Assembly: GCA_023381565.1 (NCBI GenBank)
Contig: JAMCRR010000125.1
Span: 1 to 40,987, forward strand
DNA from: Chloroflexota bacterium
Lineage (GTDB): Bacteria > Chloroflexota > Anaerolineae > Anaerolineales > Anaerolineaceae
Reading direction: 5' to 3'
Length of the DNA stretch: 40,987 nucleotides
Made by a program: the position numbers and the translations under genes. The notes beneath the pieces were generated by a model. The model made no database searches. It was not told where the DNA came from and was given only the letters and a program-made list of their open reading frames with translations. Positions 31,399 through 37,875 of the stretch are shown here, in pieces (within the stretch, counting starts at the first letter, position 1; the number at the start of each line of letters is the position of its first letter).

Positions 31399-31440
31399 AG
31401 ATCGTTTTTGACCGATCAGCCCCAGCAGGCATCCGGGGGC

Positions 31441-31980
31441 TTAAACAAGCTGCTTTTCCATGCGCCAGGCAGGCTCTTCCACGGTTCTCCAGATCCCTTT
31501 CTCATCCGGGTAGGACCAAATCCCGGGTTCTGGCGCAATGACGCGAAAGCCCAGACGGACGTACAGGGCTTCGGCGCGCACGTTCTCGCGGGCGACGTTC
31601 AGTGTGACGCGGGTGTAGCCTCGCCGGCGCAGGTCGTCTTCTGCGGCATTCAGCAGGCGCGTCCCTACACCCTGGCTACGATATTCCGGGCGCACGCGCA
31701 CTGCATAGATATAGCCCCGCGTGACCCCATCGGCGAGCTCCGGGCGGTCGCAGATTAACTGCACGAATGTCTGGCCGATGATCCCGACATTTGGATAATC
31801 TGCTACCCACATAACGGCGCGGCCCGTCTGGCTTCTTTCGAAAGCATCCGCGTAGACGCGGCGGAAATGGGCGTATTCACCCTCCCATTCTAATTCCGGC
31901 AGGTCGCCTGTCCTGGCATTGCGGATCACCAGGCAGCTCAACCAGAGAGAGGTTTGCTTAACCGAGGGAATATCAACCAT
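31441..31980 (-). CDS. GNAT-family N-acetyltransferase
   Basis: A 179-residue acetyl-CoA-dependent transferase. Motif A, RPEYRSQGVGTRLL, gives the pyrophosphate loop (Q-x-x-G-x-G/A), preceded by the beta strand GYIYAVRV. The segment NVARENVRAEALYVRLGF is the usual motif B. No substrate can be assigned. The ATG at 31980 overlaps the upstream DHH-CBS gene by eight bases, so the two are probably translationally coupled. Confidence 0.85.
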   Translation of the reverse strand: MVDIPSVKQTSLWLSCLVIRNARTGDLPELEWEGEYAHFRRVYADAFERSQTGRAVMWVADYPNVGIIGQTFVQLICDRPELADGVTRGYIYAVRVRPEYRSQGVGTRLLNAAEDDLRRRGYTRVTLNVARENVRAEALYVRLGFRVIAPEPGIWSYPDEKGIWRTVEEPAWRMEKQLV

Positions 31981-34621
31981 TTTTGATCAGTTCGGCCAAC
32001 ATTTGGTGTTCTTGCTCTGGAGTATCGATTTCTCCGTCTAACCAGGCGGAGCGCAGGGATTTGAGGATCGTGCGGTAAGTCGGTCCGGGCGTCAAACCCA
32101 GGCTGCGCAGGGTTTCACCGGTGGTTTCAGGGGTGAGCCAGCGCCACTTGCAGACGTAGCTTTCGATCAACGCGCATAGTTGGGGGTCCTCAGTGGTTTT
32201 GAACGCTGCATACAGGCTGGGGAGAGGGACCTCTTCCAGCCGCCCTGTGATCACGCTGGGGGCAGCCCCTGCCAGGTCCGGCAGGTCAATGCGTAGCCGG
32301 CAGCAGGCCACTAAAGCCTCGCAGACGAAGCGAGAGAACTTCAAGCGCGCGCAAACCTGTTTTGCCTCTTCGGGGCTGAGAGGCGCCAGCCAGACCAGAT
32401 AGGCGAGCAGCTTCTGGATAGGGATACCGAGGGAGCGGGGCCCAAGATCCCACTCGGGACCGGGTAAGGTGGGCACGGGATGGGTGAATTGAGCCGGCAG
32501 CCCGGGTTGGATTGCGGAAAGCAACCCGAGCTCATCCAAACGGGTCAACATCTGCGAGGCACGCTCCTCGGCCAGGATCAGGTCTACTTCGTGACGGATG
32601 CGGTCGCCCGAAACCTGTTTAAGCAGCGCGCGCGCCTCTTCCATCAGCTGCAGGGTGCGCGATTCGATTTCAAACCCGAAGCGCTGCTCGAAGCGTACTG
32701 CCCGCAGCGCGCGGGTGGGGTCGTCGATGAAGGAGAGCGAGTGCAGCACGCGCACCAGGCCGCGCCGCAGATCGTTCAATCCGCCCCAGTAATCGTACAA
32801 CTCGCCATAATGGCGGCCGTCCAGGCGCAAGGCCATGGTGTTGATGGTGAAGTCGCGACGGTGCAGATCGAGCTTGATACCGCTGCGTTCCACCACCGGC
32901 AAGGCGGTGGGCCGCTCGTAGAATTCCGTTCGGGCGGTAATCAAATCCAGAGAAGCAGGGAGGTCCCCAGGCTCAAATCCCGCCGCCTCATGCCCATTGG
33001 TGGGAAGGTTCTCCTGGACACCGGACAGATTCCACTTGGCGGTGCCGAAGCGGGTATGGCTGACGATCTGCCCGCCGTATTGCCCGGCCAGCAGGCGAGC
33101 CAGGGTGATGGCATCTCCCTCGACCACCACATCGAAATCCAGGCTGGGCAGGTCGAGTAGCAGGTCGCGCACGAACCCGCCGACGATGTAGACAGCGATC
33201 CGCTGCTGGTGGGCTTTTTCAGCTACAGCTTTGAGCAATGCCAGCCGCCCCGCCGGAAGGGCCGCCTCGAGTTTCTCTGAGAGGTTTGGCCGGGTGGGGA
33301 GGCTGGTTGGGTAAGAGAGCGTTTTGAGCAGATCGGTGCGGGTTACAATTCCCACGATCTCGCCGCTTTCGGGTTCGACGACCGGGATTTGTCCCCATCC
33401 GCTGCTGATCATCACCTGCTGAAGATGTTCCAGGGAATGGTTAGGGTGGACCACGACTTCACCGGCTTCCATCAGGGAGGCAGCCTGCAGGTTGAGCTTG
33501 TGTGCTAAAGCCCGGTCGACCGCCCGGCGGGTGAGCAAACCGATGACCTTGTTTTCACGGATCACCGGATAGCCTTCGTAGCCGTAACGTTGCATTAGCT
33601 GGGCAGCTTCTTGGGCAGAGGTTTGTGGGCTGATCAGCCGTGGGCGCCGTGACATGATTTGCCCGACCATGATCGATGGGCGAATATAAGCGGGCAGGAG
33701 CTGTAGCAGCTTGCGCGCAGTCTGCTCCAACAGCTCATCTTTACTCGGCATGCTGCCGTCTGGATTGGGTACGGTCTCCTGGCGGATGAGGGCTGCCGCA
33801 GCGCGTTCATGCCCGCCCCCACCGAATGCGGCGGAGATTTCAGCCACGTTGACCCTGTTCGTGGTGGAGCGGGCCACCATGCGGATGCCATCCCCGGTAG
33901 TCACGAGCATGAAGAGCGCATCCGGGTCGAGCAGGTCGCGCAGTTTATGCGCGATGCTCGACACCTCTTCGTTCATGTTCTCTGCCGAACCGTAAGTGAT
34001 GACGATTTTTTGTCCGTGGATGTGGTGGAATTTGGCACTGGCGAGCAGGCGGTCGTACGCCTGGCGCTGGTCGTTCGAAAGCGGCGGGTTGAGGTACTTT
34101 CCGGCAATGCTCAGGCTGGCGCCCTGGTCCAGCAAATATGCTGCGGCGCGGACATCGCGTGAGGTGGTGCCGGCATAGGTAAGCGAGCCGGTATCTTCAT
34201 AGATGCCGAGCAGAAGCAAGGTCGCCTGGAGCGGATTAAGACCTCCGTTGTGCTCTTGAAGATTTTCTACGAAGACCGTGGTCACCGCCCCGGTGGGGTC
34301 GCAAACAACCTTCCACTCCGCGGGCAGGTCTGGCCGCGGCTGGTGGTGGTCGATAACCTGCACCGTAGTGCTGGGTCCTGCGCCTTTCAGAGTGACCAGG
34401 GATTGGGTATCTACCAGGAGGATGCTTTCCACCGGCTCGGAGGGCAGGTCGGGAACCTCGAGAAAAGGCAGGTCTGCCCCATACAGGGTCAGGAAGGAGC
34501 GTACGTTGCGATTAAGGCGTCGCGGCAGAGCCGGCAGGTAGTTTTCCTGAAGCAGATGAGCCCCCAAAAGCGCGGCCAGAGCGTCAAAATCAGCCTGTTC
34601 GTGAGTCAATATCACGCGCAT
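31973..34621 (-). CDS. DHH phosphoesterase - CBS pair - tRNA nucleotidyltransferase fusion
   Basis: A fusion of 882 residues. Residues about 1-300 form a DHH/DHHA1 phosphoesterase (HEQADFDALAAL, VIDHHQPRPD, FGGGGHERAAAA). About 315-435 are two CBS domains (LISPQTSAQEAAQLMQ and VVHPNHSLEHLQQ). From about 470 to the end is a class II tRNA nucleotidyltransferase/poly(A) polymerase head: VGGFVRDLLL, then LDFDVVVEGDA with the catalytic Asp pair, RRDFTINTMALR and an RNA-binding helical part. This architecture is known in several bacteria, where it may be a CCA- or A-adding enzyme with a nanoRNase/phosphoesterase partner. CBS domains could sense adenosine nucleotides. ATG 34621 lacks a strong SD; GNAT overlaps the 3' end. 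Confidence 0.9.
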   Translation of the reverse strand: MRVILTHEQADFDALAALLGAHLLQENYLPALPRRLNRNVRSFLTLYGADLPFLEVPDLPSEPVESILLVDTQSLVTLKGAGPSTTVQVIDHHQPRPDLPAEWKVVCDPTGAVTTVFVENLQEHNGGLNPLQATLLLLGIYEDTGSLTYAGTTSRDVRAAAYLLDQGASLSIAGKYLNPPLSNDQRQAYDRLLASAKFHHIHGQKIVITYGSAENMNEEVSSIAHKLRDLLDPDALFMLVTTGDGIRMVARSTTNRVNVAEISAAFGGGGHERAAAALIRQETVPNPDGSMPSKDELLEQTARKLLQLLPAYIRPSIMVGQIMSRRPRLISPQTSAQEAAQLMQRYGYEGYPVIRENKVIGLLTRRAVDRALAHKLNLQAASLMEAGEVVVHPNHSLEHLQQVMISSGWGQIPVVEPESGEIVGIVTRTDLLKTLSYPTSLPTRPNLSEKLEAALPAGRLALLKAVAEKAHQQRIAVYIVGGFVRDLLLDLPSLDFDVVVEGDAITLARLLAGQYGGQIVSHTRFGTAKWNLSGVQENLPTNGHEAAGFEPGDLPASLDLITARTEFYERPTALPVVERSGIKLDLHRRDFTINTMALRLDGRHYGELYDYWGGLNDLRRGLVRVLHSLSFIDDPTRALRAVRFEQRFGFEIESRTLQLMEEARALLKQVSGDRIRHEVDLILAEERASQMLTRLDELGLLSAIQPGLPAQFTHPVPTLPGPEWDLGPRSLGIPIQKLLAYLVWLAPLSPEEAKQVCARLKFSRFVCEALVACCRLRIDLPDLAGAAPSVITGRLEEVPLPSLYAAFKTTEDPQLCALIESYVCKWRWLTPETTGETLRSLGLTPGPTYRTILKSLRSAWLDGEIDTPEQEHQMLAELIKNG

Positions 34622-34659
34622 AAGGTTATTTTACTACATCGTCAAGCGTGATATTGATC

Positions 34660-34687
34660 TTGACAAAAGCAAAGCTAAGGCTATAAT
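34660..34687 (+). promoter_or_regulatory. Consensus sigma-70-type promoter of the cysteine operon
   Basis: TTGACA (34660-34665), a 16-base spacer, and TATAAT (34682-34687): both hexamers are perfect. Initiation would be near 34694, giving a leader of about 290 bases before cysM. The leader is described in the next entries. Confidence 0.85.
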
Positions 34688-34726
34688 ATATATCAATAAT
34701 GTCATAATAATTCTTGAGGGATACAA

Positions 34727-34762
34727 ATGTTGATTTGCACATGTCCGCGGCGGAGCGAATAG
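34727..34762 (+). CDS. Cysteine-rich leader peptide (11 codons)
   Basis: ATG at 34727-34729 opens an 11-codon frame that reads MLICTCPRRSE and ends at TAG 34760-34762. Two of eleven codons are cysteine (TGC 34736-34738, TGT 34742-34744). GAGG at 34716-34719 is a good SD with a seven-base spacer. It sits about 35 bases after the likely transcription start and just before the first arm of a strong hairpin (34746). Placed ahead of a cysteine-synthesis operon, it looks like a leader peptide whose translation speed reports Cys-tRNA supply. The very short length means coding cannot be proved from sequence. A second short frame from ATG 34741 (ending TAA 34789-34791) overlaps it but has no SD. Confidence 0.6.
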   Translation: MLICTCPRRSE

Positions 34763-34905
34763 CCGCCGCGAAGTCAAACCTGAGAGCATAATTACGGTCA
34801 TTTGACAAAGGGTGGCTTCCGCTCCGCTTGCGAAAAAATGAATCGCAAGGGTTAGTTCCCATCAAATTGGGAGCAGGTCCGGTACAAAAGCCGCCCGTTT
34901 ATTTT
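34746..34905 (+). promoter_or_regulatory. Putative cysteine-responsive attenuator (four-segment leader)
   Basis: Segments seen: 1 = CGCGGCGG (34746-34753), 2 = AGCCGCCGCG (34761-34770), 3 = GGGTGGCTT (34810-34818), 4 = AAGCCGCCC (34888-34896). Helix 1:2 is 8 bp. Helix 2:3 is 7 bp with one G-U (34761-34767 with 34811-34817). Helix 3:4 is 9 bp with one G-U and is followed by GTTTATTTT (34897-34905), like a terminator. Inside 3:4 are two smaller hairpins (34827-34849 and 34857-34872). The helices exclude each other as in amino-acid attenuators. Inferred logic: stalling on Cys codons would cover segment 1 and favour 2:3, which allows transcription; fast translation favours 3:4 and termination. 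A second T-rich run (34918-34930) follows. Confidence 0.55.
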
Positions 34906-34964
34906 GCCATATGGCCGTTTTTGTTTTTTTGGAGTGAATCGTGCGTCTCAAATAGTAATCGATC

Positions 34965-34982
34965 GGGGGGTCAAAACCCCCC
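34965..34982 (+). promoter_or_regulatory. GC-rich tetraloop hairpin just upstream of the cysM SD
   Basis: GGGGGGT (34965-34971), loop CAAA, ACCCCCC (34976-34982): a perfect 7-bp stem. It ends five bases before the GGAGAGG (34987-34993) that is the likely SD region of cysM. It may tune access to the ribosome-binding site or stabilise the processed mRNA end. Confidence 0.5.
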
Positions 34983-34984
34983 CT

Positions 34985-35881
34985 TTGGAGAGGTTGACAT
35001 CGCGTGTGGGCAACACCCCTTTACTGCCCTTGCTCAAGATCGGGCGGGAGCTGCCGGAAGGGGTGAAGCTGTACGCCAAAGCTGAGTGGTTTAATCCGGG
35101 AGGCTCGGTCAAAGACCGGCCGGCCCTGAATATTTTACGCAGAGCAATCGAAGAAGGCCATCTGCGGTCGGGCGTGCGCTTGCTGGACTCGACCTCCGGA
35201 AATATGGGGATCTCTTACGCCACCTTTGCCAATGCTCTCGACATCCCGGTGACCCTGACCATGCCTGCCAACGCCAGCCGCGAGCGGATGGTTTTACTGC
35301 GTGCGTTGGGAGCTGAGCTGATCTTGACCGACCCTACCGAAGGATCGGACGGAGCTTTGCGAGAAGCACGTCGCCTGGCGAAGGACACCGAGCGCTATTA
35401 TTACGCTAACCAGTACGACAACCCGGCTAACTGGCAGGCACATTACCTGACCACCGGTCCCGAGATTGCCCACCAGTCCGGAGGGGAGATCACCCATTTT
35501 GTAGCTGGACTGGGGACCACCGGGACCCTGGTGGGGACGGGTCGCTATCTGAAGGAATACAACCCCGCTATCCAGATCGTGGCCGTGCAGCCAGACAGCG
35601 CTTTCCACGGGCTGGAAGGGCTCAAGCACATGCCAACCGCCATCCGACCTGCGATTTTTGATGCAGGTCTGGCCGACCAGACGGTCACCGTGGATACCGA
35701 ATCGGCGTATACTATGGTGAAGCGATTGGCCCGAGAGGAGGGGTTATTGGTGGGGATTTCTTCAGGCGCGGCAGCAGCTGCTGCATTAAACATCGCCGTG
35801 GAGTTGAATGTGGGGGTAGTCGTGACGATATTTCCGGACTCGGCATATAAATATTTGAGCGATCATTTTTGGGAGGGATAA
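34985..35881 (+). CDS. cysM: Cysteine synthase, CysM-type (CysO-thiocarboxylate dependent)
   Basis: A PLP beta-replacement enzyme. The PLP lysine is Lys43 in FNPGGSVKDRPAL; phosphate and substrate loops follow (STSGNMGIS, VAGLGTTGTLVGTGR, GISSGAAAA). The sequence around HFVAGLGTTGTL and the ending DSAYKYLSDHF closely recall M. tuberculosis CysM, which uses the CysO thiocarboxylate as sulfur donor; recalled from memory. The Arg that binds O-phosphoserine in that protein is not obviously conserved. With mec, cysO and moeZ downstream the assignment is strong. The start is uncertain: TTG 34985 (298 residues), TTG 34994 or GTG 35006 are all in frame near GGAGAGG. 34985 is chosen because it leaves the usual eight residues before GNTPL. 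Confidence 0.85.
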   Translation: MERLTSRVGNTPLLPLLKIGRELPEGVKLYAKAEWFNPGGSVKDRPALNILRRAIEEGHLRSGVRLLDSTSGNMGISYATFANALDIPVTLTMPANASRERMVLLRALGAELILTDPTEGSDGALREARRLAKDTERYYYANQYDNPANWQAHYLTTGPEIAHQSGGEITHFVAGLGTTGTLVGTGRYLKEYNPAIQIVAVQPDSAFHGLEGLKHMPTAIRPAIFDAGLADQTVTVDTESAYTMVKRLAREEGLLVGISSGAAAAAALNIAVELNVGVVVTIFPDSAYKYLSDHFWEG

Positions 35882-35886
35882 ACAAC

Positions 35887-36306
35887 ATGCTCGAGGTCTC
35901 TCCAACGATCTTGAACCAGATTCACGCAGAAGGCGAAGAAGCCTATCCTGAAGAGGGAGCTGGTTTCTTGTTGGGAAAAGGCGGAGAAATCAGGCAGGTG
36001 CAGGCAACCATTCGACTTCCGAATGCGCGCGAGGATACTGCAAGGCACCGGCGCTACTTAATCACGGCAGATGATATGGTCTCTGCGGAGAAAATCGCCG
36101 AGGAACGCAATATGGAAATTATCGGTGTCTATCATTCTCATCCAGATCATCCCAACCGGCCATCGGAGTACGACCTGGAGTGGGCGCTGCCTTGGTTTTC
36201 GTATGTGATTACCAGCGTGCATGAAGGCCGGGCTTTAGACAGCCGCTCCTGGCGGTTGAAAGACGATCGTACCGCCTTCGTCGAGGAAAAATTAGTAATC
36301 GAATAA
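35887..36306 (+). CDS. mec: JAMM metalloprotease, CysO-cysteine peptidase (Mec-like)
   Basis: Zinc peptidase that releases cysteine from the CysO-cysteine adduct in the known pathway. The JAMM motif HSHPDHPNRPSEYD gives His83, His85, Ser93 and Asp96, with Glu23 in YPEEGAGF as the probable catalytic acid. At 139 residues it is a minimal domain. ATG 35887 is chosen because GGGAGGG (35871-35877) lies nine bases upstream; an in-frame earlier ATG-like start at 35869 would overlap cysM. It begins five bases after the cysM stop. Because CysO ends with extra residues after GG, this enzyme may also mature CysO. Confidence 0.88.
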   Translation: MLEVSPTILNQIHAEGEEAYPEEGAGFLLGKGGEIRQVQATIRLPNAREDTARHRRYLITADDMVSAEKIAEERNMEIIGVYHSHPDHPNRPSEYDLEWALPWFSYVITSVHEGRALDSRSWRLKDDRTAFVEEKLVIE

Positions 36307-36316
36307 GAGGGGTTTT

Positions 36317-36387
36317 ACCACAGAGATGGCTGAGATCACAGAGAGACATAAAATGAAATACTCTGGGCTCTCAGTGAACTCCGGGGT
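36317..36387. repeat. Degenerate inverted repeat of the 'ACCACAGAG' type
   Basis: Between mec and cysO, ACCACAGAG (36317-36325) and further AGATCACAGAGAG sequence face CTCTGGGCTCTCAGTG and CTCCGGGGT on the right, forming an imperfect dyad of about 71 bases. This resembles degenerate copies of the dispersed 'accacagagacacagag' palindromic elements seen in several phyla (from memory). It lies inside an operon, so the transcript may fold here. Confidence 0.45.
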
Positions 36388-36419
36388 GACAAATATAACT
36401 GAATGAAATTGGAAAGAAA

Positions 36420-36716
36420 ATGGCTACTTTAAAAATATCATCACCATTGAGACCTTATGTGGATGGGAAGCCGGAAGTGACCCTCAGTGGCCAGACGGTG
36501 GCGGAGGCCATCCAGAATCTGACCAGCCAGTACCCGGCTCTCAAGACGCACCTGTTTAAATCGAACTCCGAGCTGCGCCCGTTCGTGCACGTCTTCGTTA
36601 ACGATGAAGACATCCAGCACCTGCAGGGCATGGAGACGCCGCTGGCAGAGACGGACCGCCTGATGCTCATCCCGAGTATCGCCGGCGGGAAGGAGGCCGA
36701 AGGCGATGCTGCCTGA
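36420..36716 (+). CDS. cysO: Sulfur-carrier protein CysO-like (ubiquitin-like), with C-terminal tail after GG
   Basis: A 98-residue MoaD/ThiS/CysO-like beta-grasp protein. The C-terminal part VHVFVNDEDIQHLQG and LMLIPSIAGG matches CysO, whose terminal GG is adenylated and thiocarboxylated. Here Gly89-Gly90 are followed by eight residues, KEAEGDAA, so the GG is not C-terminal in the primary product. The tail codons also hold the SD (AGGAGG, 36691-36696) for the next gene, and the stop overlaps moeZ by 11 bases. Processing by the upstream JAMM protein would expose GG, as known for QbsE/QbsD. The ATG at 36420 has a weak GGAAAG SD. Confidence 0.87.
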   Translation: MATLKISSPLRPYVDGKPEVTLSGQTVAEAIQNLTSQYPALKTHLFKSNSELRPFVHVFVNDEDIQHLQGMETPLAETDRLMLIPSIAGGKEAEGDAA

Positions 36717-37860
36717 GCTGACCCACGAAGAGATCTTGCGCTACTCCCGGCACCTGCTCATTCCAGATGTGGGCCTGGAAGGGCAGCGCAAATTGAAAGC
36801 CGCCTCGGTGCTGCTGATCGGGACGGGAGGTTTGGGCTCTCCGGCTGCCCTCTATCTGGCGGCGGCCGGCATCGGGCGTATCGGCCTGGTGGATTACGAC
36901 GTTGTCGACACTTCGAACCTGCAGCGCCAGGTGATTCACGGGACGAACCGGCTAGGAGATCTGAAAGTCGAGTCGGCGCGCGACCGAATCCTGGACCTAA
37001 ACCCGGACATCCAGGTGGATGTCTATAATGAGCCATTCACCTCGGAGAATGCGATGCGCATAGCCGAGGATTATGATATTCTTTTGGATGGTACAGATAA
37101 TTTTCCCACTCGCTATCTGGTGAATGATGTGTGTGTTCTGATGGGCAAGCCAAACGTCTTCGGCTCGATCTTCCGTTTTGAAGGGCAGGTGAGTGTTTTC
37201 GATGCCAAACGGGGACCTTGCTACCGCTGCCTGTTTCCCGAACCGCCGCCGCCAGGGCTTGTGCCTTCCTGCGCGGAAGGGGGCGTGCTCGGGGTGCTGC
37301 CCGGGACGATTGGCACCTTACAGGCTACGGAGACCATCAAGCTGATCCTGGGGATCGGCAAACCGCTGATTGGCAGGTTGCTGCTTTACGACGCTCTGGA
37401 TACGACCTTCCAATTCGTCAACCTGCGCAAGAACCCGCACTGCAAAGTATGCGGACCCGAGCCGGAGGTCACCCATCTGATCGATTACGAGGAATTCTGC
37501 GGGGTGCCCGGCCACGATCACGATATGGGTTCAGCAGGGGTTGAATGGGATATCGAGCCGCTAGAGCTTGCCAGGCGCTTGGAGGCGGGAGAGGCGATTC
37601 ACCTGGTCGATGTGCGCGAGCCGGTAGAGCTGGCCGTTTCCCGGATTCCGGGAGAAGACTTGATCCCGTTGGGCGAGCTGGCTGCCAACCTTTCGCGGCT
37701 GGATAGCGCGGAGGAGATGGTGCTCTTCTGCCGCAGCGGCACGCGTTCGGCGCGCGCCTTGCAGGTTTTGGTGAGCGCGGGTTTCCGCAAGGTCAAGAAC
37801 CTGCGTGGGGGAATCAACGCCTGGGTCCAGGATGTGGACCCAGAGCAGCCGATATATTAG
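36706..37860 (+). CDS. moeZ: MoeZ-type adenylyltransferase-sulfurtransferase (E1-like plus rhodanese)
   Basis: Activates a sulfur-carrier C-terminus by adenylation and then sulfurates it. The E1 domain has the ATP loop GTGGLGSPA (about residues 39-47), catalytic Cys189 in SCAEGGVLGVLPG, and the zinc cysteines 172, 175, 246 and 249. The C-terminal rhodanese domain (about 285-384) has active-site Cys342 in FCRSGTRSA. At 384 residues it fits the MOCS3/MoeZ layout. ATG 36706 has AGGAGG nine bases upstream, inside cysO. In this operon its partner is CysO, although it could also serve MoaD or ThiS proteins elsewhere. Confidence 0.9.
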   Translation: MLPELTHEEILRYSRHLLIPDVGLEGQRKLKAASVLLIGTGGLGSPAALYLAAAGIGRIGLVDYDVVDTSNLQRQVIHGTNRLGDLKVESARDRILDLNPDIQVDVYNEPFTSENAMRIAEDYDILLDGTDNFPTRYLVNDVCVLMGKPNVFGSIFRFEGQVSVFDAKRGPCYRCLFPEPPPPGLVPSCAEGGVLGVLPGTIGTLQATETIKLILGIGKPLIGRLLLYDALDTTFQFVNLRKNPHCKVCGPEPEVTHLIDYEEFCGVPGHDHDMGSAGVEWDIEPLELARRLEAGEAIHLVDVREPVELAVSRIPGEDLIPLGELAANLSRLDSAEEMVLFCRSGTRSARALQVLVSAGFRKVKNLRGGINAWVQDVDPEQPIY

Positions 37861-37875
37861 GGAACGAATTCAATT

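Noticed and set aside
34741..34791. Second short ORF (MSAAERIAAAKSNLRA) overlapping the Cys leader peptide
   Set aside because: It has a pleasing composition but no SD, and its sequence comes largely from the GC-rich hairpin arms. The frame starting at 34727 has the SD and the Cys codons.
34804..34830. T-box-like sequence AGGGTGGCTTCCGC in the cysteine operon leader
   Set aside because: It shares AGGGTGG with the T-box, but the ACCGCG part is absent and no stem I or specifier loop is visible upstream. A leader-peptide attenuator explains the region better.
34626..34865. 79-codon minus-strand frame in the cysteine operon leader
   Set aside because: It runs antisense to the promoter, leader peptide and attenuator, has no SD support or recognisable motif, and its composition is unlike neighbouring genes.
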